Source: Hydrogenophilales bacterium
GTDB lineage: Bacteria; Pseudomonadota; Gammaproteobacteria; Burkholderiales; Thiobacillaceae
Direction of reading: 5' to 3'
Length of the DNA stretch: 64,000 bases
Assembly: GCA_016195805.1 (NCBI GenBank)
Contig: JACPYT010000017.1
Location: 1 to 64,000 of the forward strand
Under the pieces are notes generated by a model that was not told where the DNA came from, did no database searches, and was given only the letters and a program-made list of their open reading frames with translations. The position numbers were made by a program, and so were the translations under genes. Below, piece by piece: positions 38,549 through 49,145 of this stretch (position 1 is its first letter; every line of letters starts with the position of its first letter).

Positions 38549-41500
38549 ATGCTGACCGCGATCGTCCGTCTTGCCATCCGCCTGCGCGGTGTGGTGATCG
38601 GCCTGGCATGCCTGCTGATCGGCTACGGCATCTATACGCTTCATCGATCCAGGCTGGATGTTTTCCCGGAGTTCGCCCCGCCCATGGCGATCATCCAGAC
38701 CGAAGCGCCGGGGCTTTCGAGCGAACAGGTCGAAGTATTGGTCACCCGGCCGATCGAGAACGCGATGGGCGGCACGCTCGGACTTGAAACCCTGCGCTCC
38801 CGGTCGCTCGCGGGCTTGTCGGTGGTAAGCATGAGCTTTCGCGGCAACCTGGATGTCTATCGCGCCCGGCAACTGGCGTCCGAACGCCTCGGCAGCGTGG
38901 CGGGGAATCTGCCGCGCGGGGTCGGGCCACCTGCGCTGCTCCCCTTGAGTTCATCGACTGGTGTGGCGATGGTCATCGGATTGACGTCCGATGTGCGCTC
39001 GCCCATGGCGTTGCACGACATCGCGGAATGGACCGTGCGACCGCAGCTTCTCGGCTTGCCGGGCGTTGCCGACGTGGTGGTGTTCGGCGGCGAGGTGCAG
39101 CAATTCCAGATCCAGGTCGACCCGCACAAGCTGGTGCGTTATGGATTGTCGTTGCAGGACGTGCTGAACGCCGCGCAACGCGCAACGGGCGTGCGTGGTG
39201 CGGGTTTTCTGGAAAACGCCAACCAGCGCATCGTCCTCGACACCGAAGGCCAGATCCAGACTGCCGGGCAATTGGCCCAGGTCGTGGTGAGTTACAGGAA
39301 TGGAATAGGCATTCATCTGGGCGATATCGCGCAGGTCGTCGCTGCGCCGGCACCCGCGGTCGGCGCCGCGTCCATCGGCGACAAGCCCGGCGTGATGCTG
39401 ATTGTCGAAAGCCAATATCGCGCGGATACGATGTCGGTGACCGAGTCGGTCGAACAGGCGCTGGCGGGACTGCAACCCGTATTGGCCAGCGACCGGGTCA
39501 CGCTGCATCCGGACATTTTCCGGCCCGCCAACTTCATCGTGGCTGCCATCGGCCATTTGCGCACCGCGCTGCTGCTGGGCGGGGTGCTGGTCATAGCTGT
39601 GCTGTTCCTGTTTCTGCTCAATGCCAGGACGGCTTTCATCTCGGCCACGGCCATTCCCCTGTCGTTGCTGACGGCCGTGATCGTTCTGCGCCATTTCGAC
39701 GTCAGCCTGAATACCATGACCCTCGGCGGCCTGGCGATCGCACTGGGCGAAGTGGTGGATGACGCCATTGTGGATGTCGAGAACATCTTCCGGCGGCTGC
39801 GTGAAAACCAGGCGTTGGCCAAGCCCTTGTCCGCAGCGCGCGTGGTGCTCAAGGCTTCGATCGAGGTGCGCGGTGCGGTGGTGTTCGCCAGCTTCATCGT
39901 CGCCCTGATATTCCTGCCGGTGCTGAGCCTGTCCGGCGTCGCCGGAAAATTGTTTGCGCCCCTGGGCATCGCGTACATCCTCGCCGTCTTGGCATCGCTG
40001 CTCGTCGCCCTGACGGTTACACCCGCACTCGCCTACACGCTGTTGACGAAGAAGCCGTTGCAGGCGGACGAGCCGCGACGGGTGAAGGCCTTGAAGGCGC
40101 GCTATGACAGTGTGCTGTCCCGCGTCGAGCACCGGTCGCACCTGATCATTGCGGTGATCGCCGGGCTATGCATCGCGGCGCTGGCGGCCCTGCCTTTCCT
40201 CGGCGGCAGCTTCATTCCGGAGCTGAAGGAGGGCCATTACATCGTGCACATGGCCGCGGCACCGGGCACCTCGCTGGCCGAATCGATGCGCATCGGACAC
40301 CGGATCACGCTGGCCTTGAGCAGGATTCCCGGCGTGCGCCAGGTGGCCCAGCGCGCCGGCCGGGCCGCCGAGGTCGTGGACCCGGTGGACGTCAACACCA
40401 GCGAATTCGAGGTCGATCTCAAGCCCCAGTCAGGGAGCGGCCAGACGCGCACGCTGGCCGATATCCAGCGCACGCTGGCGCGTTTTCCGGGGGTGACGAC
40501 TTCGGTCAATACCTTCCTCACCGAGCGCATAGACGAAACCATTTCCGGCTATACGGCGCCGGTCATCGTGAACGTCTTTGGCAACGATCTCGATATCCTC
40601 GATGCCAAGGCGCAGGAAATCGCCCGGGTGCTGAATCGCATCCCGGGCGCCATCGGCGTCAGCGTGCCATCGCCACCCGGAACCTTGCAGCTTGCCATCC
40701 GCTTGCGGCAGGATCGGCTGACCCGCTTCGGCTTCGAACCGGTGGATGTGCTGGATGCGGTTCAGGCCGCCTACCAGGGCGTCACCGTCGCGCAGGTCTA
40801 CCAGGGCAATCGCGTCTACGATGTCGCCGTGTCGCTCGGCCCCGCCGACCGCAGGAATCCGGCGGAAGTAGGATCGCTGCCCCTGCGCAATCCGCAAGGC
40901 ACGACGGTCCTGCTCAAACAGCTGGCCGATATTCAGCAAACCATCGGCCGCTACCAGATTCAGCACACTGCCGGACAACGCCTGCAGACCGTCACCGCCA
41001 GCGTGCGCGGGCGGGCGGTGAGCGATTTCGTGCACGCAGCGCAAATGCGGATCAAGCGGGAGGTGGCGTTCCCGCACGGGACGTATGCGGTGTTCTCGGG
41101 AGAGGCGCAGGCGCGGGCGCAATCGCAGCATGACCTGCTGGCGAACGCCGCCCTCGCAGGGATCGGCATCGTGCTGCTGCTGTTCATCGCGTTGCGGAGC
41201 ACGCGCGCGCTGCTGCTGGTCCTGCTGAACCTGCCGTTTGCGCTGGTCGGCGGTGTGGCGACCGTGCTGGTCATGGGCGGCAGCCTGAGCCTGGGTTCAC
41301 TGGTCGGCTTCGTGACCCTGTTCGGCATTACCTTGCGCAATTCGATCATGCTCGTTTCCCACTACCAGCATCTGGTGAATCGGGAAGGCATGCGGTGGGG
41401 ACCGGACGCAGCCAGGCGAGGCGCCTCCGAGCGGCTGGTGCCGATCCTGATGACGGCATTGGTCACCGCCCTGGGCCTGCTGCCGTTGGCGATCTACAGC

Positions 41501-41638
41501 GGTGCGCCCGGCAATGAAATCGAAGGACCGATGGCGATGGTGATCCTGGGCGGCCTGATTACATCAACCGCGCTGAATCTGCTGGTGCTGCCGACGCTGG
41601 CCTTACGCTTTGGACGCTTCGGCAAACAGGCCGGATGA
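38549..41638 (+). CDS. Heavy-metal-type RND efflux permease (CusA/CzcA-like)
   Basis: 1029 residues, normal for HME-RND proteins. It is a proton antiporter that exports metal ions or drugs. There are twelve TM segments with two periplasmic loops. The TM4 signature is ALGEVVDDAIVDVENIF, with the Asp-Asp-Glu triad of metal-type pumps. A conserved GGSFIPELKEGHY starts the second half. It matches the CzcA/CusA class better than the HAE1 (drug) class, but the metal cannot be named. The start at 38549 was chosen 28 bp after the adaptor stop. Confidence 0.88.
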   Translation: MLTAIVRLAIRLRGVVIGLACLLIGYGIYTLHRSRLDVFPEFAPPMAIIQTEAPGLSSEQVEVLVTRPIENAMGGTLGLETLRSRSLAGLSVVSMSFRGNLDVYRARQLASERLGSVAGNLPRGVGPPALLPLSSSTGVAMVIGLTSDVRSPMALHDIAEWTVRPQLLGLPGVADVVVFGGEVQQFQIQVDPHKLVRYGLSLQDVLNAAQRATGVRGAGFLENANQRIVLDTEGQIQTAGQLAQVVVSYRNGIGIHLGDIAQVVAAPAPAVGAASIGDKPGVMLIVESQYRADTMSVTESVEQALAGLQPVLASDRVTLHPDIFRPANFIVAAIGHLRTALLLGGVLVIAVLFLFLLNARTAFISATAIPLSLLTAVIVLRHFDVSLNTMTLGGLAIALGEVVDDAIVDVENIFRRLRENQALAKPLSAARVVLKASIEVRGAVVFASFIVALIFLPVLSLSGVAGKLFAPLGIAYILAVLASLLVALTVTPALAYTLLTKKPLQADEPRRVKALKARYDSVLSRVEHRSHLIIAVIAGLCIAALAALPFLGGSFIPELKEGHYIVHMAAAPGTSLAESMRIGHRITLALSRIPGVRQVAQRAGRAAEVVDPVDVNTSEFEVDLKPQSGSGQTRTLADIQRTLARFPGVTTSVNTFLTERIDETISGYTAPVIVNVFGNDLDILDAKAQEIARVLNRIPGAIGVSVPSPPGTLQLAIRLRQDRLTRFGFEPVDVLDAVQAAYQGVTVAQVYQGNRVYDVAVSLGPADRRNPAEVGSLPLRNPQGTTVLLKQLADIQQTIGRYQIQHTAGQRLQTVTASVRGRAVSDFVHAAQMRIKREVAFPHGTYAVFSGEAQARAQSQHDLLANAALAGIGIVLLLFIALRSTRALLLVLLNLPFALVGGVATVLVMGGSLSLGSLVGFVTLFGITLRNSIMLVSHYQHLVNREGMRWGPDAARRGASERLVPILMTALVTALGLLPLAIYSGAPGNEIEGPMAMVILGGLITSTALNLLVLPTLALRFGRFGKQAG

Positions 41639-41667
41639 ACGGGCAGCCCAACCGCCGGGAGAGTGGC

Positions 41668-42570
41668 TTACTGGTCGGGCAGGTCTTCGCGCCGCAGCAT
41701 GAACACGAACTGGTCGCCGCTTTCGGTGTCGAGCCAGGTGAAGGGCAGGGCGGGGTAGGCGGCTTCTAGCGCGTCGCGGTTGTGGCCGATTTCGACGACC
41801 AGCAGGCCGCCGGGATTGAGGTGGGCCTTGGCGGCAGCCAGAATCTGCCGCGTGGCGTCCAGGCCGTCCACCCCCGAGCCCAGCGCCAGCGCGGGCTCCG
41901 CCTGATATTCCGGCGGCAGTGCGGCCACCGATTCGGCATTCACATACGGCGGGTTGCTGAGGATGACGTCGTAACGACGGCCTTCCAGCGCCGCGAACAG
42001 ATCCGATTCGACAAGCTCGATGCGATCCGTGAGGCCGTAATCGGCGACGTTCTTCGCGGCGACATCCAGCGCATCCCTTGAGAGATCGACGGCATCGACC
42101 CGGGCATCGGGAAAGGCCAGGGCCGCCAGAATCGCGAGGCAGCCGGAGCCGGTGCAGAGGTCGAGCGCGCGCGTCACCGCATCCGGGTTTTCGATCCACG
42201 GCACCAGCTGTTCGTGCAGCAGTTCGGCGATGAAGGAGCGCGGCACGATCACGCGCTCGTCCACGTAGAAGCGGTGCGCGCCCAGCCAGGCCTCGTGCGT
42301 GAGGTAGGCGGCGGGCAGGCGTTCGCGCACCCGGCGTTCGATCATCGCCTGGACCTGCTCGGATTCGCCATGCGTGAGGCTGGCGTCGAGAAAAGGCTCC
42401 AGGCGGTCGAGCGGCAGATGCAGGGTGTGCAGGATCAGGTAGGCGGCCTCGTCGAAGGCATTGTCCGAGCCGTGGCCGAAAAATAGTTTCGCCTCGTTGA
42501 AGCGCGACACTGCGAAGCGCAGCCAGTCGCGCACGGTGATCAGGGATTCGGTGTCTTCGAAGTGTTTCAT
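41668..42570 (-). CDS. prmB: Ribosomal protein L3 N5-glutamine methyltransferase
   Basis: 300 residues. HemK/PrmC-family enzyme. The SAM motif lies in ALDLCTGSGCLAILAALAFP (about residue 135) and the glutamine-binding NPPY in VILSNPPYVN (about residue 207). The N-terminal helical domain suits PrmB, which methylates L3, better than PrmC. It is the last gene of a tight operon yffB-like/dapE/prmB, 4 bp after dapE. Confidence 0.92.
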   Translation of the reverse strand: MKHFEDTESLITVRDWLRFAVSRFNEAKLFFGHGSDNAFDEAAYLILHTLHLPLDRLEPFLDASLTHGESEQVQAMIERRVRERLPAAYLTHEAWLGAHRFYVDERVIVPRSFIAELLHEQLVPWIENPDAVTRALDLCTGSGCLAILAALAFPDARVDAVDLSRDALDVAAKNVADYGLTDRIELVESDLFAALEGRRYDVILSNPPYVNAESVAALPPEYQAEPALALGSGVDGLDATRQILAAAKAHLNPGGLLVVEIGHNRDALEAAYPALPFTWLDTESGDQFVFMLRREDLPDQ

Positions 42571-42574
42571 TTCA

Positions 42575-43741
<1,167 letters not shown>

Positions 43742-44089
43742 TCATTCTCCGAACAGGTCTTGATATTGTTCTTCGGCAAAACCGAGATGATAGCGGCCCG
43801 CGTGTTCCAGCACCGGCCGCTTGATCACGCTGGGCTGGGCCAGCATCAGCGCAATCGCGCCGGTTTCGTCGGTGACGGCCGCCTTTTCCGCGTCCGATAG
43901 CTTGCGCCAGGTGGTACCGCGCGTATTGACCAGCGCCTGCCAGCCGGTCTGCGCCACGACCTCGCGCAGCCAGGCTGCATCGACGCCCTGTTTCTTGAAG
44001 TCGTGGAAGGGGAAGTCGAGCGCATGTCCGGCGAGCCAGGCGCGCGCCTTTTTCACCGTGGTGCAGTTGGGAATACCGTAGAGCTTCAT
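43742..44089 (-). CDS. ArsC/Spx-family reductase (YffB-like)
   Basis: 115 residues from MKLYGIPNC, chosen because it matches the family start; upstream frames exist but lack homology. ArsC-like thioredoxin fold with a single Cys (C9). YffB-type proteins are glutathione-dependent thiol reductases of uncertain substrate. First gene of the operon, 6 bp before dapE. The gap to the divergent ABC gene is 81 bp. Confidence 0.9.
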   Translation of the reverse strand: MKLYGIPNCTTVKKARAWLAGHALDFPFHDFKKQGVDAAWLREVVAQTGWQALVNTRGTTWRKLSDAEKAAVTDETGAIALMLAQPSVIKRPVLEHAGRYHLGFAEEQYQDLFGE

Positions 44090-44170
44090 GTTGTTCTGTC
44101 GTCCGGCATCGGAATTGGCCGCGCATGGACGTAAAATCCGGAAATACAAGACACGATTCTACCTGACCCG

Positions 44171-45967
44171 ATGCATCCCGCCGTTCATTCCCATGCCGCC
44201 CCGCCTCCCGCCGGCGAACCCAGCCTGCGATCGATCGGTCGCCTGTTTCCCTATTTGTGGGAATTCCGCGGCCGCGTGCTGGTGGCGCTGGCGCTGCTGG
44301 TCGGCGCCAAGCTGGCGTCGGTGGCGGTGCCGCTGGTGCTCAAGGAGATCATCGATTCGCTCAACAAGCCGCGGCCCGAACTGGTGCTGCCGCTGGCCTT
44401 CATCCTCAGCTACGGCCTGCTGCGCTTTGCCAGCACAACCTTTGCCGACCTGCGCGACGTGGTGTTCGCCAAGGTCACCCAGCGCGCGATGCGGCGCATC
44501 AGCATGGCGGTGTTCCAGCACCTGCACGCGCTGTCGCTGCGTTTCCATCTGGAACGGCAGACCGGCGGCATCACCCGCGACATCGAGCGCGGCTCCAAGG
44601 CGCTCTCCAGCCTGGTCGGCTACCTGCTGTTCCGCATCACGCCGACCGTGCTGGAAATCCTCATGGTCGCGGCCATCCTGTTCGTCAAGCTCGACTGGGT
44701 ATTCGGCCTGATCACGCTCGTCACCCTGGCGGCCTACATCGGCTTCACCGTCACCATCACCGACTGGCGCACGCAGTTCGTGCGGCGCGCCAACACGCTC
44801 GACTCCGAGGCCTACGGCCGTGCCATCGACAGCCTGCTGAACTACGAGACGGTCAAATATTTCGGCAACGAGAAATACGAGGCCGAGCGCTACGACAAGA
44901 GCCTCATCGAGTGGGAAAAGATGGCGCTCAAATCGCAGCGCTCGCTGGGGATGCTCAACGCCGCGCAGGCCGGCACGATCGCCATCGGCGTCACGCTGAT
45001 GGTGCTGCGCGCCGCCAACGGCGTGGTCCACGGCACGCTGACGCTGGGCGACCTGGTGATGGTCAATGCCTTCCTGCTGCAGATGTTCCAGCCGCTGAGC
45101 TTTCTCGGCGTGATGTACCGCGAGATCAAGCAGTCGACCACCGACGTCGAGCGCATGTTCGCGCTGCTGCACCGGCCGCGCGAAGTGGAGGATGCCCAGG
45201 ATGCGCGCGCGCTTGACGTGGTCGCCGGCGAGGTGAGGTTCGAACACGTGAGCTTTGCCTACAATGCCGACCGTCCGATCCTGCACGACGTGAGCTTCAC
45301 CATTCCGGCCGGCAAGACGGTAGCGGCGGTGGGTTCCAGCGGCGCCGGCAAGTCGACGCTGGCCCGGCTGCTGTTCCGCTTCTACGACGTCGGCGCCGGC
45401 AGCATCCGCATCGACGGCCAGGACCTCCGCCAGGTCACGCAGGACAGCCTGCGCGCCGCCATCGGCGTGGTGCCGCAGGACACCGTGCTGTTCAACGACA
45501 GCATCTATTACAACATCGCCTACGGCCGTCCCGATGCCGGCCGCGACGAGGTGATCGAAGCCGCGCGCGCCGCGCACATCCTACACTTCATCGAAAGCCT
45601 GCCGCAGGGCTGGGACACGGTGGTGGGCGAGCGCGGGCTGAAGCTGTCGGGCGGCGAGAAGCAGCGCGTGGCGATCGCCCGTACCCTGCTGAAGAATCCG
45701 GCGATCCTGATTCTCGACGAGGCCACCTCGGCGCTCGACACCAAGACCGAAAAGGCCATTCAGGCCGAACTGCTGGAAATCGCCCGCAGCCGCACCAGCC
45801 TGATCATCGCGCACCGCCTGTCGACCGTGGTCGAGGCGGATGAAATTCTTGTCATGGAAGGCGGCCGCATCGTCGAGCGGGGGCGTCATCCTGAGCTGCT
45901 GGCGAAGAACGGCGTGTACGCCCACATGTGGGCGCTGCAGCAGCAGGCCGAAGAGGAGACAGTCTGA
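44171..45967 (+). CDS. Atm1-type ABC transporter, permease and ATPase fused
   Basis: 598 residues. Six TM segments (about 30-310), then a nucleotide-binding domain: Walker A GSSGAGKST, Q-loop GVVPQDTVLFND, signature LSGGEKQR, Walker B ILILDEATSALD, H-loop AHRLSTV. Its motifs (TGGITRDIERG, NYETVKYFGNEKYE) are characteristic of Atm1/HMT1, exporters of glutathione-linked sulfur or metal species. It is coupled to the MFS gene by TGATG. In a sulfur bacterium export of glutathione persulfide is plausible but inferred. Confidence 0.92.
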   Translation: MHPAVHSHAAPPPAGEPSLRSIGRLFPYLWEFRGRVLVALALLVGAKLASVAVPLVLKEIIDSLNKPRPELVLPLAFILSYGLLRFASTTFADLRDVVFAKVTQRAMRRISMAVFQHLHALSLRFHLERQTGGITRDIERGSKALSSLVGYLLFRITPTVLEILMVAAILFVKLDWVFGLITLVTLAAYIGFTVTITDWRTQFVRRANTLDSEAYGRAIDSLLNYETVKYFGNEKYEAERYDKSLIEWEKMALKSQRSLGMLNAAQAGTIAIGVTLMVLRAANGVVHGTLTLGDLVMVNAFLLQMFQPLSFLGVMYREIKQSTTDVERMFALLHRPREVEDAQDARALDVVAGEVRFEHVSFAYNADRPILHDVSFTIPAGKTVAAVGSSGAGKSTLARLLFRFYDVGAGSIRIDGQDLRQVTQDSLRAAIGVVPQDTVLFNDSIYYNIAYGRPDAGRDEVIEAARAAHILHFIESLPQGWDTVVGERGLKLSGGEKQRVAIARTLLKNPAILILDEATSALDTKTEKAIQAELLEIARSRTSLIIAHRLSTVVEADEILVMEGGRIVERGRHPELLAKNGVYAHMWALQQQAEEETV

Positions 45968-47274
45968 TGGCCGGACCTTCGACGAAGCTCAGGACAGGCC
46001 TGCTGCAGCCGGGTGTGCGCCGGCGCGAAGTGTGGGCGTGGGCGATGTACGACTTCGCCAATTCGGGCTACACGACGGTCGTCATCACCGCCGTGTTCAG
46101 CGCCTATTTCGTCGCCGCGGTGGCCGGCAACGCGCCGTGGGCGACCTTCGTCTGGACGCTCGCCCTGTCGATTTCCTACGCGCTGGTGATGCTGACCGCG
46201 CCGCTGATCGGCGCCTATGCCGATGCCCACGCCAACAAGAAATGGCTGCTGTGGCTGACAACGCTGGGCTGCGTCGGCTTCACGGCGCTGCTGTACTTCG
46301 CGGTGCCGGGTGCGCTGGCGCTGGCGATCGTGGGGCTGGTGGTCTCCAACTATTTTTTCGGCACCGGCGAGAACATCATCGCCGCCTTCCTGACCGAACT
46401 GGCGCGCCCGCGTGCGCTGGGCCGGGTGTCGGGCTGGGGCTGGTCGCTCGGCTACGTGGGCGGCCTGGTGTCGCTCGGCGCATGTCTGGCCTACATCAGC
46501 TGGGCGCAGGCACGCGGGCAGGGCGCGACCGATTTCGTGCCGGTGACCATGCTCATCACCGCGGCGATTTTCATGGTGGCGAGCCTGCCCACGCTCCTGA
46601 TGCTGCGCGAGCGTGCCACCCCGCAGCCCGAGCTCGCCGCGCGCAGCGCCTGGCGGCAGGTGCGCCACACGCTCGGCCATCTGCGCCAGCTGCCGGACCT
46701 GAAGCGCTTCCTGGTCTGCACCGTGCTGTATCAGGCCGGCATCCAGGCCGTCATCACGCTGGCGGCGATCTACGCCAACCAGGCGTTCCATTTCACGACC
46801 CAGCAGACCATCTTGCTGGTGCTGGTGGTCAACATCACGGCGGCGCTCGGCGCCTTCGTCTTCGGCCACGTGCAGGACCGCATCGGCCACGTGCGGGCCA
46901 TCACCTGGACCCTGGTCGGCTGGATCGTGATGGTGGGACTCGCCTGGGCCGCGCCCGACCAGCGCATGTTCTGGGTGGCGGCCAATCTGGCCGGGCTGTG
47001 CATGGGCGCCTCGCAGTCGGCGGGGCGCGCGATGGTGGGGCTGCTGGCCCCGCCGTCGCAAGAGGCCGAGTTCTTCGGGCTGTGGGGCCTGGCAGTCAAG
47101 CTGGCATCGATCATCGGTCCGCTGACCTACGGCGCCGCGAGCTGGATCACCGGGGGCGACCATCGCCAGTCGCTGCTCATCACCGGCAGCTATTTCGTCG
47201 CGGGCCTGTGGACGCTACGCGGCGTGAAGGCCGCACGCGGCCATCGCGCGGCACGGCGGTTTGCCTGCGTTTGA
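45967..47274 (+). CDS. UMF1-type MFS transporter (Atg22-like)
   Basis: 435 residues. The family start EVWAWAMYDFANSGY (residues 21-35) and twelve TM segments are clear. UMF1 proteins resemble yeast Atg22, a vacuolar amino-acid exporter; bacterial substrates are unknown. The first about 18 residues are encoded in part by a short dispersed repeat (45976-45999). The ATG overlaps the ABC stop by one base, so both are co-transcribed. Confidence 0.85.
   Translation: MAGPSTKLRTGLLQPGVRRREVWAWAMYDFANSGYTTVVITAVFSAYFVAAVAGNAPWATFVWTLALSISYALVMLTAPLIGAYADAHANKKWLLWLTTLGCVGFTALLYFAVPGALALAIVGLVVSNYFFGTGENIIAAFLTELARPRALGRVSGWGWSLGYVGGLVSLGACLAYISWAQARGQGATDFVPVTMLITAAIFMVASLPTLLMLRERATPQPELAARSAWRQVRHTLGHLRQLPDLKRFLVCTVLYQAGIQAVITLAAIYANQAFHFTTQQTILLVLVVNITAALGAFVFGHVQDRIGHVRAITWTLVGWIVMVGLAWAAPDQRMFWVAANLAGLCMGASQSAGRAMVGLLAPPSQEAEFFGLWGLAVKLASIIGPLTYGAASWITGGDHRQSLLITGSYFVAGLWTLRGVKAARGHRAARRFACV
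45976..45999 (+). repeat. Short dispersed repeat (copy 1) inside a gene start
   Basis: CCTTCGACGAAGCTCAGGAC and the following AGGC form a 24-bp member of the CTTCGAC..GCTCAGG.CAGGC family, which is scattered in beta- and gammaproteobacterial genomes. Here it is read in frame as PSTKLRTG in the UMF1 transporter N-terminus. Confidence 0.6.
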
Positions 47275-47277
47275 CAC

Positions 47278-47706
47278 ATGGGCATCTTCACGATCGGCGA
47301 GACCGACTGGATCCGGGATGCAGCGCGCCTCGGCACCGTGCGGCGAGCAGTCTTCATTGACGAGCAGGGCGTCCCGGAAGCAATGGAATGGGACGAACAC
47401 GATGCCGTGTCGGTGCATTTTCTCGCCGTCGCCAATGATGGCTCGCCTATAGGTTGCGCCCGCCTGCTGCCCGACGGGCACGTCGGCCGCATGGCAGTGC
47501 TGCCGGCTTGGCGCGGGCACGGCATCGGCCGCGGCTTGCTGGCAGCAGTCCTGCGCACCGCACAGGCACGCGGGCTCCGGACACTGAGGCTCAGCGCCCA
47601 AACGCACGCGGCCGGTTTTTACGCGCGCGCCGGATTTGTCCCCCTGGGTCCGGAATATGAGGAAGCTGGGATCCCGCACGTGGCCATGCAGAAAGCTCTG
47701 TCCTGA
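47278..47706 (+). CDS. GNAT-family N-acetyltransferase
   Basis: 142 residues. ElaA/YjcF-like GNAT with the acetyl-CoA site VGRMAVLPAWRGHGIGRGLL (Q/RxxGxG/A around residue 80) and a C-terminal FYARAGFVPLGPEYEEAGIPH. The substrate cannot be named. Only 3 bp separate it from the UMF1 gene, so it is likely in the same transcript. Confidence 0.9.
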   Translation: MGIFTIGETDWIRDAARLGTVRRAVFIDEQGVPEAMEWDEHDAVSVHFLAVANDGSPIGCARLLPDGHVGRMAVLPAWRGHGIGRGLLAAVLRTAQARGLRTLRLSAQTHAAGFYARAGFVPLGPEYEEAGIPHVAMQKALS

Positions 47707-47867
47707 GTGGCCACGCCATCAGCCCGCGCAGGGTCTTTGAGCCGGAAATTAAGAATTTGCTGATACAGTTCGATATCGAACCGGACAGGCCGTGCGCGGC
47801 ACACGGCCGGCGTCCCGCTCGGCGTACGGGCGGGTTGCCGCATGGACACACATAAGGGCAGACAGGA

Positions 47868-48857
47868 ATGACAAAACTTCGGGCAAGCCCTTCGGCGGGG
47901 CTCAGGGCAGGCATCGTTGGGGCGGGGATTGCGGGCGCAAGCTGTGCCGGCACCCTCGCTGCGGCAGGCTGGGAGGTCGACGTGTTCGACAAGGCGCGCG
48001 GCGCGGGCGGACGCCTGTCGACCCGACGCACGGAACAGGGCTGGGCCACGCTCGGGACCCCCTTCATTTCGGCCAAACGCGAGCCTTTCCGCAGCCAGCT
48101 GCGCGACTGGGTGCGCCAGGGCTGGGTCGCCCCGGTCCGCGGCAACATCTTGCAGGGGCGCGCCACCATTTCATGGGGCGAGGCGCAACTGCAGAACCAT
48201 TACCGTCCCACCATCGAACCCTCGCAGCTGGTTCGCAAACTGCTCGGCCATGCGCGCCTGCACACCGGATCGCGGGTCGTCACCCTGCAGCCGCGCACCC
48301 TCATCCTGGAAAGCGGCGAGGTTCGCGGTGATTACGACTGCGTGATCTGCAGCGTGCCCACGCAGCAGGCCATTCCCATGCTCGATGCGCTGCCGCTGTT
48401 GCGCGAGCGCCTGGGCACGGTGCACTATCGTCCGATCTGGTCGTTCCTGATGCGCTGGGACGGCGGGCCTGCGGCCGACGTCATCAAGTTCGACGATCAT
48501 CTGCTGAATCTGGCGGTGCGCCAGACTTCTGACGGCCCCGGCCTGTGGGCGGTGCACAGCAGCCATGAATTTGCCGAAACCTATCTCGAAGCATCCGAGA
48601 TGGAAGCCAGCAACCGCGCGGCCTCGGCCCTGATGGGCCTGCTGGGGCTGCCGTGGCCGGTCGAGATCGAGGCCTCGCACCTGTGGCGTCACGCGCGTCC
48701 GGACACGACGGCCGGCGGCTTCTGGGTAAGCGACCGGGAGAATCGCGTCGCCCTGATCGGCGACGGTATCGCCGGTGTGGGGGTCGAACGTGCGTGGGAA
48801 AGCGGCGTACGCCTGGCGCAGGCGCTGGTGCAGGCCAGGGAAGAGCTGCTGATCTGA
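47868..48857 (+). CDS. FAD-dependent amine oxidase-like protein (renalase-like)
   Basis: 329 residues. Rossmann FAD motif GIVGAGIAGASCAGTLAAAG at residues 16-35, ADP-binding KARGAGGRLSTRR and a C-terminal GDGIAGVGVERAWESG. The family resembles renalase and bacterial NAD(P)/FAD amine oxidases; the substrate is unknown. The N-terminus ahead of the FAD motif is 10-15 residues longer than usual because of repeat copy 2. Confidence 0.87.
   Translation: MTKLRASPSAGLRAGIVGAGIAGASCAGTLAAAGWEVDVFDKARGAGGRLSTRRTEQGWATLGTPFISAKREPFRSQLRDWVRQGWVAPVRGNILQGRATISWGEAQLQNHYRPTIEPSQLVRKLLGHARLHTGSRVVTLQPRTLILESGEVRGDYDCVICSVPTQQAIPMLDALPLLRERLGTVHYRPIWSFLMRWDGGPAADVIKFDDHLLNLAVRQTSDGPGLWAVHSSHEFAETYLEASEMEASNRAASALMGLLGLPWPVEIEASHLWRHARPDTTAGGFWVSDRENRVALIGDGIAGVGVERAWESGVRLAQALVQAREELLI
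47887..47912 (+). repeat. Short dispersed repeat (copy 2) inside a gene start
   Basis: GCCCTTCGGCGGGGCTCAGG then GCAGGC: a variant of copy 1, again within the first 15 codons and in the same reading direction, here encoding PSAGLRAG. It may be a mobile REP-like unit that tolerates coding sequence. Confidence 0.55.
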
Positions 48858-48871
48858 GCGGACTGCTTGAT

Positions 48872-49142
48872 TAGCGCTTGAGCTGCGCCCGCAGCGTATC
48901 CATTTCCTCCAGCAGGTCGGCCACCAGAGCAGCGAGTTCCGGTACGGCCTCGAAATCCCGCTCGAGTTGCCGCATGCGCCGTGCGCGCAGCAGGCTCGCA
49001 CCGGAAAACCGCCAGGTCCCCGCCACGCTCTCGGCATGCGGGAAAAGTCCTTCCTCGATATGGCGGATGAGCCACCCACCTGTTCCAGGGTCAGCCAGGA
49101 ATCTTCCATCAGGCAGCCGATGAGAATGTCGTCGTCACGCAT
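48872..49142 (-). pseudogene. cbpM: Frameshifted chaperone modulator CbpM
   Basis: The reading starts normally (MRDDDILIGCLMEDSWLTLEQV, two frames from 49142), but homology continues in another frame with WLIRHIEEGLFPHAES, WRFSGASLLRARRMRQLERD and ALVADLLEEMDTLRAQLKR, ending at TAA 48872. The join comes where CbpM normally has the first HTH (about seven residues missing), so a short deletion of about 20-25 bases shifted the frame. CbpM inhibits and tunes CbpA. The lesion would release CbpA from it. A sequencing or assembly error is possible. Confidence 0.75.
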
Positions 49143-49145
49143 GGC

